A stretch of 64,000 nt of DNA from Rhizobium leguminosarum bv. viciae USDA 2370 (GCF_002008365.1 NZ_MRDL01000037.1:213357-277356); one strand, 5' to 3'. Positions 25,709 through 34,660 are shown, numbered from the stretch's first letter. Numbers and translations: made by a program. Notes: generated by a model not told the origin, from the sequence alone.

Positions 25709-26467
25709 GTGCCGGAGAACGCACCCATAATCGAGGCGCGCAATTTGACGCGCTCGTTCGGCGGCTTCGTTGCCGTGAACAATGTCGACATCCAAATCAG
25801 GCCAGGACAGATTCATGCCCTGATCGGCCCCAATGGAGCCGGCAAGAGCACGCTGTTCAACCTGCTGACCAAGTTCCTTTCCCCGAGCTCGGGGCAAATC
25901 TTCTTCAAGGGACGTGACATTACCCACATGGCGCCCGCCGATATCGCGCGCCTTGGCCTCGTCCGGTCGTTCCAGATTTCGTCGGTATTTGCGCACCTGA
26001 GCGCCCACGAAAACGTGCGTGTGGCGCTTCAGGCCCGCGAGCGTGAGACGTTCTCGTTCTGGAAGTCCAACCGGTGCCTGAAGCGCTTTAACGAGGAGGC
26101 GCTGGCGCTTCTCGAAAGCGTCGGCCTTGCCGAAAAGGCGCGAACGAAGGCGAGCGAACTGTCCTACGGACGCAAGCGCGCCCTTGAACTGGCAACCACG
26201 CTCGCCCTCGAACCGGACGTTTTGCTGCTCGACGAACCGATGGCTGGCATGGGAACGGAAGACATCGGCAGAACGGCATCTTTGATCCGACGCGCCGGAA
26301 AGGGCCGCACCATACTGATGGTCGAGCACAATCTCGGCGTCGTTGCAGACCTCTCCGACACAATCACGGTGCTGCGCCGTGGCGAGGTCATTGCGGAAGG
26401 AACCTATCGGGAGGTGTCGGCTAATTCGGAAGTCCGCAAAGCTTATATGGGAGGCGTCCATGGCTGA
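25709..26467 (+). CDS. livG: Branched-chain-amino-acid-type ABC ATPase (LivG family)
   Basis: A 252-residue ATPase with Walker A GPNGAGKSTL, the Q-loop region LVRSFQISSVF, the signature LSYGRKRALELATTLA, Walker B VLLLDEPMAGMG, and the C-terminal Liv helix EGTYREVSANSEVRKAYMGG. It starts with GTG, with GGGAGG four to five bases upstream. Its end overlaps the livF start by 8 bases. It forms the importer core with the three following genes and the divergent binding protein. Confidence 0.9.
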   Translation: MPENAPIIEARNLTRSFGGFVAVNNVDIQIRPGQIHALIGPNGAGKSTLFNLLTKFLSPSSGQIFFKGRDITHMAPADIARLGLVRSFQISSVFAHLSAHENVRVALQARERETFSFWKSNRCLKRFNEEALALLESVGLAEKARTKASELSYGRKRALELATTLALEPDVLLLDEPMAGMGTEDIGRTASLIRRAGKGRTILMVEHNLGVVADLSDTITVLRRGEVIAEGTYREVSANSEVRKAYMGGVHG

Positions 26468-27167
26468 GCCCGCGCTCTTGAACGTCAGCAACCTCGAAGC
26501 CTGGTACGGCGAGAGCCATGTTCTGCATGGCGTCAATTTCAATGTCAGAAGGGGCGAGGTCGTGACGCTGATCGGCCGCAATGGCGCCGGTAAGACGACC
26601 ACACTTCGGAGCCTCATGGGCGTCGTGGGAAAACGTACCGGCGCGAGCACCTATAAGGGCACCGACCTCCTGAAGGTTCCGGCCCATAAAATCGCTCGCC
26701 TTGGCATCGGCTACGTCCCGGAGGAGCGTGGAATCTTTTCGCGGCTGAACGTCATCGAAAACCTCATGTTTCCGCCCGCCTGGCACCCGGAGGGAATGAG
26801 CGTGGAGGAGATCTACGCCCTTTTCCCGAACCTCAAGGGGCGCGACAGCACGCAAGGGACACGCCTTTCAGGCGGCGAGCAGCAGATGCTGGCCATCGCC
26901 CGGGTTTTGCGAACTGGAGCCGATTTCATCCTTCTCGACGAACCAACGGAGGGGATCGCCCCCGTCATCATCGAGGAGATTGGGACCGCGCTGCGCGTTC
27001 TTAAGGAACGCGGCATGACAATCATTCTGGTCGAACAGAATCTGCGCTTCGCGGCGTCCGTTTCCGACCGCCACTTCGTGCTCGATCAGGGCAAGGTGGT
27101 CGACGAAATTTCCAATACCGCGCTTGACGCCAACATGGACCGGCTGAACCGGTATCTAGGGGTGTGA
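26460..27167 (+). CDS. livF: Branched-chain-amino-acid-type ABC ATPase (LivF family)
   Basis: This 235-residue protein is the second ATPase of the importer. It has Walker A GRNGAGKTTTL, the signature LSGGEQQMLAIAR, Walker B FILLDEPTEGIAP, and the LivF-typical GYVPEERGIFSRLNVIENL. The ATG at 26460 overlaps the livG stop; longer in-frame starts upstream would lie inside livG and add non-family residues. Confidence 0.92.
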   Translation: MAEPALLNVSNLEAWYGESHVLHGVNFNVRRGEVVTLIGRNGAGKTTTLRSLMGVVGKRTGASTYKGTDLLKVPAHKIARLGIGYVPEERGIFSRLNVIENLMFPPAWHPEGMSVEEIYALFPNLKGRDSTQGTRLSGGEQQMLAIARVLRTGADFILLDEPTEGIAPVIIEEIGTALRVLKERGMTIILVEQNLRFAASVSDRHFVLDQGKVVDEISNTALDANMDRLNRYLGV

Positions 27168-27200
27168 CGATGACGGGGATCATAAAACAGGGAAAAACCG

Positions 27201-28088
27201 ATGACTGATTTTTTCGGGGTGCCGCTGCCCGTCCTTCTCGGCCAATTGCTGCTGGGTTTGATAAACGGCTCGTTCTACGCGCTGTTGAGCCTTGGTCTGG
27301 CGATCATCTTCGGCATGCTTAACGTAATCAACTTTGCGCACGGTGCGTTCTATATGCTTGGCGGCTTCGCTGCCTGGTATCTTTTTTCCCGCTTCGGGCT
27401 TGGATATTGGGAAACGCTGATTGCCGCTCCCACCGTGGTCGCCATTGTCGGTATCGTTGTCGAGCGGCTGTTGCTCAGGCGGCTCTACCGGATGGATCAC
27501 CTCTACAGCCTTCTCCTGACCTTTGGCATAGCGCTGATGCTGGAAGGGCTGTTCCGTCACCTTTTCGGGGCGGCAGGCAAACCCTATCCGGTTCCTGCGG
27601 CGTTGACCGGCGGCATCAATCTCGGCTTCATATTCCTGCCGATGTACCGTGCATGGGTCATCGCGATTTCGCTTGTTATCTGCATCCTGACATGGCTGGC
27701 CATAGAGCGCACAAAGCTCGGCGCTTATCTGCGGGCTGCCACTGAGAACCCCGCGCTGGTTCAAGCGTTCGGAATCAATGTGCCTTTGATGCTCACACTG
27801 ACCTACGCTTTCTGTGTCGGACTTGCAGGCTTTGCGGGCGCCCTTGCGGCGCCACTTTATCAGGTGAGCCCCGGAATGGGCTCCAGCATCATCATTGTCG
27901 TATTTGCGGTGGTCGTTATCGGCGGAATGGGGTCGATCGGCGGCGCCATCGTGACGGCTCTCGGCCTGGGAATAATCGAGGGACTCACCAAGACGTTCTA
28001 TCCCGCAGCATCCTCGATCGCGGTCTTCGTGGTCATGGTGCTGGTAATTCTCATCCGGCCGGCAGGCCTGTTTAATCGCGAGGCATGA
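27201..28088 (+). CDS. livH: Branched-chain-type ABC permease (LivH family)
   Basis: A 295-residue inner-membrane protein with about eight helices. It shows the LivH-type start LLLGLINGSFYALLSLGLAIIFGMLNVINFAHGAFYMLGG and the conserved VIGGMGSIGGAIVTALGLGIIEGL near the C-terminus. It is 33 bases after livF and overlaps livM by 4 bases (ATGA). Confidence 0.9.
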   Translation: MTDFFGVPLPVLLGQLLLGLINGSFYALLSLGLAIIFGMLNVINFAHGAFYMLGGFAAWYLFSRFGLGYWETLIAAPTVVAIVGIVVERLLLRRLYRMDHLYSLLLTFGIALMLEGLFRHLFGAAGKPYPVPAALTGGINLGFIFLPMYRAWVIAISLVICILTWLAIERTKLGAYLRAATENPALVQAFGINVPLMLTLTYAFCVGLAGFAGALAAPLYQVSPGMGSSIIIVVFAVVVIGGMGSIGGAIVTALGLGIIEGLTKTFYPAASSIAVFVVMVLVILIRPAGLFNREA

Positions 28089-29062
28089 CGATGAACGGTA
28101 GCACTATGTCCAGTCCCGCTGCCGCACGCGGATTTGCTAGACCAACATGTTTTCTCTTCTTGGTCGCGGTCGCTGCGATCCTGCTTGTCGCCCCGCTGGT
28201 GACGTATCCGCTATTCCTGATCAAGATTCTGTGCTTCGTGCTTTTCGCAGCGGCATTCAATCTGGCGCTCGGCTACGCAGGTTTACTCTCCTTTGGCCAC
28301 GCGGCATTTTTCGGTGGCGGCGCCTATATCGCGGCTCATGCCGCAAAAGTCTGGCACTTGCCCTTCGAACTGGCCGTGCTTTCCGGAACCGCATTTGCGG
28401 CCGTGCTTGGCCTAGTGTTCGGCGCTCTGTCCATCCGGCGCCACGGCATTTACTTTGCGATGATCACGCTCGCCCTTGCACAACTCGTCTACTTTATGGC
28501 TGTGCAGATGCCGTTTACCGGGGGGGAGGACGGCATTCAGGCCGTGCCACGCGGCAACCTGCTCGGCATGATCGACTTGCGAAACATCACGGCCATGTAC
28601 TACACCGCGCTCGGCGGTACGGTCATCGGCCTCGTGATCATCTGGCGGGCGGTCAATTCGCCTTTCGGCCACACCCTTTCAGCAATCCGCGAAAACGAAA
28701 CTCGCGTGACTTCCCTTGGCCTTAAGCCAGACCGTTACAAGCTGATCGCCTTTACCCTGTCTGCTGCACTGTCCGGCTTTGCCGGCGCAATGAAGGCAAT
28801 CGCCTTCCAGCTTGCATCGTTGGTTGATGTCACGTGGCACATGTCGGGGGAAGTCATACTGATGACGCTCCTTGGCGGCATGGGAACGCTGATCGGTCCA
28901 ATCGTAGGTTCAACGCTGGTCGTCGGGCTGGAGCACTATCTGTCGACCACCGGCCTTCCTATCACCTTCATCATCGGCCTGTTTTTCGTCACCTGCGTAA
29001 TGATGTTCAGGCGTGGCGTTTTTGGAGAGCTGAAACTCTTCCTCGATCGTCGGAAGGCGTGA
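28085..29062 (+). CDS. livM: Branched-chain-type ABC permease (LivM family)
   Basis: A 325-residue permease with the LivM signature NLALGYAGLLSFGHAAFFGGGAY and the coupling segment SAIRENETRVTSLGLKPDRYKL, plus LLGGMGTLIGPIVGSTLV. It begins in an ATGA overlap with livH and ends 34 bases before a strong hairpin terminator. Confidence 0.9.
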   Translation: MTMNGSTMSSPAAARGFARPTCFLFLVAVAAILLVAPLVTYPLFLIKILCFVLFAAAFNLALGYAGLLSFGHAAFFGGGAYIAAHAAKVWHLPFELAVLSGTAFAAVLGLVFGALSIRRHGIYFAMITLALAQLVYFMAVQMPFTGGEDGIQAVPRGNLLGMIDLRNITAMYYTALGGTVIGLVIIWRAVNSPFGHTLSAIRENETRVTSLGLKPDRYKLIAFTLSAALSGFAGAMKAIAFQLASLVDVTWHMSGEVILMTLLGGMGTLIGPIVGSTLVVGLEHYLSTTGLPITFIIGLFFVTCVMMFRRGVFGELKLFLDRRKA

Positions 29063-29096
29063 CAAGGAAGTCTTCTTATGCAAGTTAAATTAAAAA

Positions 29097-29118
29097 AGCC
29101 GGAACGACAGTTCCGGCT
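29097..29118. terminator. Bidirectional intrinsic terminator
   Basis: A perfect 9-bp stem AGCCGGAAC/GTTCCGGCT with a GACA loop lies between the convergent livM and CoxG-like genes. It is preceded by a run of six A (a U tract for the minus strand) and followed by CTTTCC, so it can stop transcription from both sides. Confidence 0.9.
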
Positions 29119-29137
29119 CTTTCCGTAAGAAGTGCGG

Positions 29138-29929
29138 TTATCGTTGTCGAGATCGGGCACCAAAGAGGTAGCCAATCGCCGCAGCCATAATCAATTGCAC
29201 CGCGCTTGCCACATCCGGAGACATCCGTCCGCGGTCACCGCCTGCCGGCAGAAGGCTTGGAAGCAGGCCGCCATAGACCGCCCATAATGCTGCCAGTACG
29301 GAAACGAAAACAACAAGCGCCAGGATCGGTATCGAAGGACCGGCTCGGGAGGCCGCCGGCGATGGCCATGCGCTAGAACCTGACTGTAACGGCGCGCGAT
29401 CTGCGGCGGCCATCGACACTCTATCTTTTTGGGAGGCGCTATCGGGTGCGGGTGAGGTCGGCAGGTCTGCGCCAGATGCGGCGGTCTGCCGCGCCTGGAT
29501 CTCTTCAGCAAACCGCTTGAAAAATTGGCCGGCCATCTGCTTTGCGGTAACATCAATCAACCTGCCACCGAGTTGCGACAGCTTGCCACCGATCTGCGCA
29601 TCGACGGTGTAAAGGAGTAAGGTTCCGTTCTCAGACGGCTCCAGTTTCACCGTGGCAACGCCCTTTGCGAAACCTGCGACACCGCCCTGCCCCTCACCCG
29701 TAATCTTGTACCCGTTAGGAGGATCAAGGTCCGAGAGCGTCACCGCGCCTTGGAAACGCGCCTTTATCGGGCCGACCTTCATAACTGCGACGGCGGACAT
29801 TTCAGTATCGGAAGATTTCTTCAGTTCCTGACATCCGGGGATGCAAACGCGAAGCACGTCAGCGTCGTTGAGTGCAGCCCATACGTCCTCCCGGGCCGCG
29901 GGAATTAACTGCTTGCCTGACATTTCCAT
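29138..29929 (-). CDS. CoxG-family (SRPBCC) protein with C-terminal membrane anchor
   Basis: A 263-residue protein. Residues 1-150 form the CoxG/polyketide-cyclase-like fold (EDVWAALNDADVLRVCIPGC, MKVGPIKARFQGAVTL, GGRLIDVTAKQMAGQFFKRF). A proline/serine-rich linker follows, then two hydrophobic segments (IPILALVVFVSVLAALWAV and a C-terminal one near IMAAAIGYLFGA). In the CO dehydrogenase system CoxG recruits the Mo-hydroxylase to the membrane. The same job is inferred here for the divergently encoded hydroxylase. GAGGAG lies upstream of the ATG. Confidence 0.85.
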   Translation of the reverse strand: MEMSGKQLIPAAREDVWAALNDADVLRVCIPGCQELKKSSDTEMSAVAVMKVGPIKARFQGAVTLSDLDPPNGYKITGEGQGGVAGFAKGVATVKLEPSENGTLLLYTVDAQIGGKLSQLGGRLIDVTAKQMAGQFFKRFAEEIQARQTAASGADLPTSPAPDSASQKDRVSMAAADRAPLQSGSSAWPSPAASRAGPSIPILALVVFVSVLAALWAVYGGLLPSLLPAGGDRGRMSPDVASAVQLIMAAAIGYLFGARSRQR

Positions 29930-29989
29930 GCGTACGTCTCCTCACCTGAGCGTTGGGTGCTGCCGCCTTTGGCGGCGAAATCACATTGC

Positions 29990-30022
29990 TTGACATTCCT
30001 ATCTTAAGTCTAATAATGCAAG
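29990..30022 (+). promoter_or_regulatory. Promoter with overlapping operator-like site before the Mo-hydroxylase operon
   Basis: TTGACA at 29990-29995 is followed after 16 bases by AATAAT (30012-30017). The -10 lies inside the word GTCTAATAATGCAAG (30008-30022), an exact reverse complement of the copy at 25595-25609. A regulator bound there would block the promoter. Confidence 0.7.
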
Positions 30023-30068
30023 TCAAAATTAGATCGTCGCAGAGAAGTGCGATGCGGGAGGAACAAAC

Positions 30069-30113
30069 ATGCAGAGGACGCTCGTTTTGCAGGCCGGGTC
30101 GCAGACGCCATGA
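30069..30113 (+). CDS. Possible 14-residue leader peptide, coupled to the Mo-hydroxylase operon
   Basis: An ATG at 30069 with GGGAGG seven bases upstream opens a 14-codon frame (MQRTLVLQAGSQTP) whose TGA overlaps the ATG of the FAD subunit as ATGA. The best ribosome-binding site in the leader belongs to this small frame, not to the large gene, so the FAD subunit may be translated by coupling. There are no homologues I can name. Confidence 0.4.
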   Translation: MQRTLVLQAGSQTP

Positions 30114-30985
30114 AGCCCGCGCAGTTCGACTACATCGCGCCCACCACGATCGACGCGGTTGCCGCGGCACTTGCCGCGGCCGAGGGAGATGGCAAGATCA
30201 TCGCCGGTGGCCAGAGCCTGATGCCGATGATCAATTTTCGACTGGTGAAGCCCACTATTCTGATAGACATCAACCGGGTCGCTGGCCTTGACCGGATCGA
30301 ACTGCACAACGATCGGGTGAAGATTGGCGCTACGGTTCGTCACCACATGACCGCAACCGATGCCATTATCCGCGCGCACTTGCCAATCGTACATGAAGCG
30401 ATGCACCACGTCGCACATATGACGGTGCGCAACCGGGGCACCTTCTGCGGCAGCGTCGCGCATGCCGATCCGGCGACCGAGATGCCGATGATGACACGAT
30501 TTCTTGACGGCACAATCATTGCCTACTCTGTGCGCGGTAGACGCGAGATACCAGCAGCCGACTTTTTTGTCGGATCGCTGGTCAATTCGATGGAACCGGA
30601 TGAATTTGTCGTCGGCGTTGAACTCGACGCGATGAGACCGGATGCCGGATGGGGTTTTGAAGAGTTTGCAAGGCGTCACGGGGACTTCGCGCTTGCCTGT
30701 TTTGGCACAACACTGCGTTGTGTCGGCGGCAGGGCGTCTGACGTGCGGGTCGGGATGATGGGGGTTGGTGAAACCCCGCTACGGCTTGAAGAGATTGAGC
30801 ACATCGTCGAGGGGACGGATGTGTCCGAGCCGGTTCTCGACAAGGTGGTGGATCGCCTGGCTGCAATCCTGACCCCCAATACGGATATCCACGCATCTGC
30901 AGATTACCGCAGACATCTGTCGGGCGTCCTCGCCAAACGGGCTATTCGCGCCGCCTGGAGCCGCGCGAACCACGAAAGGCATTGA
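30110..30985 (+). CDS. Molybdenum hydroxylase FAD-binding subunit (CoxM family)
   Basis: This 291-residue medium subunit takes electrons from the iron-sulfur subunit to FAD and on to the acceptor. FAD-binding motifs are IIAGGQSLMPMINFRLVKP near the N-terminus and TVRNRGTFCGSVAHADPATEMP. The ATG at 30110 gives MKPAQFDYIAP, the usual family start; a frame continuing upstream to 30047 adds an atypical 21 residues. It is followed 4 bases later by the 2Fe-2S subunit. Confidence 0.92.
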   Translation: MKPAQFDYIAPTTIDAVAAALAAAEGDGKIIAGGQSLMPMINFRLVKPTILIDINRVAGLDRIELHNDRVKIGATVRHHMTATDAIIRAHLPIVHEAMHHVAHMTVRNRGTFCGSVAHADPATEMPMMTRFLDGTIIAYSVRGRREIPAADFFVGSLVNSMEPDEFVVGVELDAMRPDAGWGFEEFARRHGDFALACFGTTLRCVGGRASDVRVGMMGVGETPLRLEEIEHIVEGTDVSEPVLDKVVDRLAAILTPNTDIHASADYRRHLSGVLAKRAIRAAWSRANHERH

Positions 30986-30989
30986 GCAA

Positions 30990-31469
30990 ATGAGTGAGAA
31001 AACGATCACCGTCAGCGTAAACGGGCTGTCTATGACGCGCACGATCGAAGCACGTATGCTGCTGAGTGACTTCATCCGCGAGGAGCTTGGTCTGACCGGG
31101 ACCCATGTCGGATGCGAACACGGCGTTTGTGGTGCCTGCACCGTCATTCTCGACGGGCGTAGCGCGCGCTCCTGCCTGACCCTGGTGGTGCAGGCAGAAG
31201 GGATGGAGATCGAAACGATCGAAGGCCAGGGAAGCATCGATAAGCTCGGTAGCGTTCAAGAAGCCTTTCGCCAGCATCACGGCCTGCAATGCGGCTTCTG
31301 CACTCCCGGTTTCATCATGGCGATCACTGATCTCATTCGCCACCATCCGCTGGAAACCGATGAGGAAATCCGCGAAGCGCTGTCGGGAAACATCTGTCGC
31401 TGCACGGGCTATGAAAACATCGTCAACGCAGTTCGCGAACTGGCCATCGAGAGAGGACCCCTCAGATGA
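30990..31469 (+). CDS. Molybdenum hydroxylase 2Fe-2S subunit (CoxS family)
   Basis: This 159-residue small subunit carries two [2Fe-2S] clusters. The N-terminal plant-type cluster is GCEHGVCGACTVILDG plus the downstream cysteine in RSCLTL; the second cluster uses QCGFCTPGFIM and ICRCTGYENIV. It passes electrons from the Mo centre to FAD. Its stop overlaps the start of the lactonase-like gene (ATGA). Confidence 0.94.
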   Translation: MSEKTITVSVNGLSMTRTIEARMLLSDFIREELGLTGTHVGCEHGVCGACTVILDGRSARSCLTLVVQAEGMEIETIEGQGSIDKLGSVQEAFRQHHGLQCGFCTPGFIMAITDLIRHHPLETDEEIREALSGNICRCTGYENIVNAVRELAIERGPLR

Positions 31470-32227
31470 AGATGCACTTTCTTGAAGGCGGCCGGCTGCG
31501 TATGCGCCGGTCAATCTACGTATCCGGCGCGGCGAAGGAAGAAACGATCGAGTTGCCAGTTCACGCCACCTTGATGCGTCATTCCCAGGGCAACGTCCTG
31601 TTTGATAGCGGATGCAGTCCGGAGGCCGCAATTGATCCGGTCGCGCGATGGGGTGGGTTGAGTAAGGTTATGACGCCGATCTTTTCACCTGAGCAGACCG
31701 TCGTGCGTCAGCTGAAAACCCTGGCCATCGACCCCGAGGACATAGACGTCGTGATCTGTTCACATCTTCATCCCGATCATTGCGGTTGCAACGCATACTT
31801 TCGGCGCGCGACGATCCTGTGCCATGAGGCGGAGACGCAGGCGGCAAAGGCAGATGGTGCAGAAAACCTTGGCTATCTCCGCAAAGAGTGGGAGCAGCCC
31901 CAGGGATTTCAGACCTTCAATGCCGAGCATGATGTGTTTGGCGACGGCCGCATAGTCTTGCTGCCCATGCCGGGTCATACCCCCGGAACGACGGTCGCAC
32001 GTGTCGATCTTGCAATGGATGGTGCGTTCATACTTGCTTCGGATGCTGCGCCATTCCAGACGAACATCGATTCCGGTGTCGCCCCGAAGAATACGTGGAA
32101 CGTTGAACTCGCTGCGGAGGCACTCGCTAATCTGAAAGCTCTCCGGGCGCGGGGAGCCACCATCATCTCCGGCCACGACGACGAGCAATGGCAAGGATTG
32201 CGAAAAGGCACGGAGTTCTACCAATGA
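31466..32227 (+). CDS. Metallo-beta-lactamase-fold lactonase (AttM/BlcC-like)
   Basis: A 253-residue dinuclear-zinc hydrolase. The metal motif HLHPDH covers H100, H102, D104 and H105, followed by MPGHTPGTT and a later ISGHDDEQW, all in N-acyl-homoserine-lactonase/gamma-butyrolactonase order. No signal peptide is present. It is inserted between the small and large hydroxylase subunit genes with ATGA overlaps on both sides, so it must be made with the hydroxylase. The simplest reading is that the hydroxylase makes a lactone or lactam and this enzyme opens it. Quorum-signal degradation is less likely in this setting. Confidence 0.88.
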   Translation: MKMHFLEGGRLRMRRSIYVSGAAKEETIELPVHATLMRHSQGNVLFDSGCSPEAAIDPVARWGGLSKVMTPIFSPEQTVVRQLKTLAIDPEDIDVVICSHLHPDHCGCNAYFRRATILCHEAETQAAKADGAENLGYLRKEWEQPQGFQTFNAEHDVFGDGRIVLLPMPGHTPGTTVARVDLAMDGAFILASDAAPFQTNIDSGVAPKNTWNVELAAEALANLKALRARGATIISGHDDEQWQGLRKGTEFYQ

Positions 32228-34614
32228 GCCATCATGACCAATCCGTCGAACTGCGGCCCAAACTTGTTGGCAAGCGGATCAGGCGCACCGAGGATCCTCG
32301 TCTTCTGACGGGTGTTGGTCAGTATGTCGATGACATGGCGCCGGCCGGAATGTTGCATGTGGCATTGCGGCGCTCCGACCAGCCACACGCTCGTATCCTC
32401 GGCATCGATGTCGGCGATGCGTTCTCGATACCCGGGGTCGTCGCGATCTATGACGCGAGCGATCTGGAAGGCGAGATCAAACCGGCCATTCCGACCTCAC
32501 GCATGCCTGGCTACTACGCCACCCCCATATGGCCGCTCGCGCGCGGCAAAGTTCGATATGTAGGCGAGCCGGTCGTCGCCATTGTGGCCGAAAGCCGGTA
32601 CGCGGCGGAAGACGCGCTTGAACAGATCACTATCGAGTACGAGCCGCTCCCCTTCGCTATCCGACAGGTCGATGCGGTCAAGGACGATGCACCCCTCCTG
32701 CATGAGGAGGCCGGCACCAACACGATCATCCGCCGCGAGTTCAAGCGTGGCGACGTCGACGCAGCATTCCAGGACGCAGCCGTCACCGTGAAAGGCAAGT
32801 TCCGGATGACGCGAAAGACCGCCGCTGCCATGGAGAACCGGTCCTATCTCGCCGAGTGGGACAGCCGGAGACAGTCGCTAACCCTCTACACGTCCTCCAA
32901 TATTCCAGGCGTCATCCGCGATGTGCTCTCGGGCTGCCTCGACCTCCCAGGGACGCGCATGCGCGTCATCGCCCCCGATGTGGGGGGCAGTTTCGGCGGC
33001 AAGGGGTCACTCTACGGCGAAGAAATCCTTGTCTGCGCGCTGGCGCGAAAACTGAAGCGCCCGATCAAGTTCGTCAGCGATCGGCTGGAAGATCTTTCCG
33101 CGACCAGTCAGGCCTTCGACGAACTGATCGAGGCGGAACTGGCTGTCACGAAGGACGGCATGCTGATCGGCCTGCGCGCGGACGTGATCGGCGACGTCGG
33201 TGCCTACTCGATTTATCCGTGGACCGCGGCCCTCGAGACGGTTCAAGTCGTCAGCTTCCTGCCCGGGCCCTATCGGATGGAGCATTACCGAGGCAGGATC
33301 CGCGGTGTCCTTACGCCAAAACCACCAACGGGCCCTTATCGTGGTGTTGGCCGCCCGTCGTCGACCTTCGCGATGGAGAGGCTGATCGAGATGGCGGCCC
33401 GCAAACTGGGCATGGATCCGGTCGAGTTCCGTCGGAAGAACCTTGTTCGGAGCGAAGAGTTTCCCTATCGCACGGCTTCCGGCATTATCTGGGACAAGTC
33501 CGCCTTCCAGGAATGTCTCCAAGGAGCCTGCGATCATGTGGATTATCCCGCCCTGGTGCGCGAAAGGGACAAAGCCAGGAAAGACAGCCGATGGATTGGA
33601 ATTGGTCTGGCGAGTTATGCCGAGTTGACCGGTATCGGCTCGCGCATCTCGGTGGCGCCGGGAATGCCGATCAACACGGGAACGGAAACCTCAAAGATCG
33701 AGATCGACGCCACCGGCGCGATCACAGCGGCATTCGGCATCTCCTCGCATGGACAAGGGCTCGAGACCACTTTGGCGCAGGTCATCGTTGACGAGCTCGG
33801 CTGCAAGCTTGAGGATATAGAGATCAAGCATGGAGATAGTTCTCTCGTTCCCATGTCCAGTGGCACCTATGCCAGCCGCTCGGCGGTGTTGGGCGGCGGC
33901 GCCGCCACGCTTGCGGCTCGCACTGTGAAAGCTAAGATCTTGCGCGCTGCTGCCTACCTGATGGAGCAGAGTGTCGAGGATCTCGATCTCCACGATGGCA
34001 TTGTTTCAAGCCGGCATTCAAATCTGACCATGACACTTAAGGAAGTCGCCTCTGCGGTCTATACACAGATGGGGCGGATTCCGAGAGACAAACGTGAGGA
34101 TCTGACGGCTTCCGAGACCTACGATCCCTATCTGGGGACAACCTCCTCCTCGACGCATCTTGCGATGATCGAGGTCGACCCGGAAACCTACGGCGTGAAG
34201 ATTCTGCGCTATGTCGTGGCTGAAGATTGCGGCAAGATCATCAATCCGATGATCGTGGACGGACAGATCCACGGCGCCGTAGCCCAAGGTATCGGTGCTG
34301 CGTTGCTTGAGGAAATCGTCCATGACGACCAGGGACAAGCAGTTGCCGCAAGCTTTGCGGACTATCTCGTCCCGGTCGCCAGCAGCATTCCCAACATCGG
34401 TATCGTTCACATTGAAGCAGATCTGCCGAACAATATTGGTGGCTTCCGTGGGATGGGCGAAGGCGGCACGATTGGCGCGCCCGCGGCGATTGCAAATGCC
34501 GTCTCAGACGCGCTTTCTCACCTCGACGTGTCGGTGGAAACGCTGCCAGTTACCCCGGAACGCGTTTTCCAAATGCTTCGCCAGAAGAGGCTATCTCCAG
34601 AGAGGTCTGATTGA
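32224..34614 (+). CDS. Molybdenum hydroxylase large (Mo-MCD binding) subunit, xanthine dehydrogenase family
   Basis: A catalytic subunit of 796 residues. It shows GKRIRRTEDPRLLTGVGQYVDD at the N-terminus, the Mo-binding VGGSFGGKGSLYGEE, GPYRGVGRPSSTFAMER, and the catalytic glutamate in FRGMGEGGTIGAPAAI. The active-site loop is GPYRGVGRP, not the cysteine-containing loop of true CO dehydrogenases, so CO is not the substrate. Such enzymes hydroxylate a carbon next to a ring heteroatom or an aldehyde using water. The ATG at 32224 overlaps the lactonase stop. XdhC (16.3 kb) and the MocA-like enzyme (35.8 kb) are its presumed cofactor helpers. Confidence 0.92.
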   Translation: MSHHDQSVELRPKLVGKRIRRTEDPRLLTGVGQYVDDMAPAGMLHVALRRSDQPHARILGIDVGDAFSIPGVVAIYDASDLEGEIKPAIPTSRMPGYYATPIWPLARGKVRYVGEPVVAIVAESRYAAEDALEQITIEYEPLPFAIRQVDAVKDDAPLLHEEAGTNTIIRREFKRGDVDAAFQDAAVTVKGKFRMTRKTAAAMENRSYLAEWDSRRQSLTLYTSSNIPGVIRDVLSGCLDLPGTRMRVIAPDVGGSFGGKGSLYGEEILVCALARKLKRPIKFVSDRLEDLSATSQAFDELIEAELAVTKDGMLIGLRADVIGDVGAYSIYPWTAALETVQVVSFLPGPYRMEHYRGRIRGVLTPKPPTGPYRGVGRPSSTFAMERLIEMAARKLGMDPVEFRRKNLVRSEEFPYRTASGIIWDKSAFQECLQGACDHVDYPALVRERDKARKDSRWIGIGLASYAELTGIGSRISVAPGMPINTGTETSKIEIDATGAITAAFGISSHGQGLETTLAQVIVDELGCKLEDIEIKHGDSSLVPMSSGTYASRSAVLGGGAATLAARTVKAKILRAAAYLMEQSVEDLDLHDGIVSSRHSNLTMTLKEVASAVYTQMGRIPRDKREDLTASETYDPYLGTTSSSTHLAMIEVDPETYGVKILRYVVAEDCGKIINPMIVDGQIHGAVAQGIGAALLEEIVHDDQGQAVAASFADYLVPVASSIPNIGIVHIEADLPNNIGGFRGMGEGGTIGAPAAIANAVSDALSHLDVSVETLPVTPERVFQMLRQKRLSPERSD

Positions 34615-34660
34615 CCTTGAGCACCGCCTTTTGTAACTGCCTTATGGGACGACAAACCCA

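Noticed and set aside
25613..26650. 345-codon minus-strand frame
   Set aside because: It lies opposite livG/livF and arises from high-GC codon bias; the real ATPases have all motifs.
27180..27764. 194-codon minus-strand frame
   Set aside because: It is antisense to livH and rich in Glu/Gln/Arg, a typical shadow of a membrane protein gene.
31466..32227. Quorum-quenching AHL lactonase as primary role
   Set aside because: The motif fits that family, but the gene is inside a Mo-hydroxylase operon with overlaps on both sides, which favours a pathway lactone.
30110..34614. Aerobic carbon monoxide dehydrogenase
   Set aside because: The large subunit lacks the cysteine loop that holds the copper in CO dehydrogenase; the lactonase insertion also argues against it.
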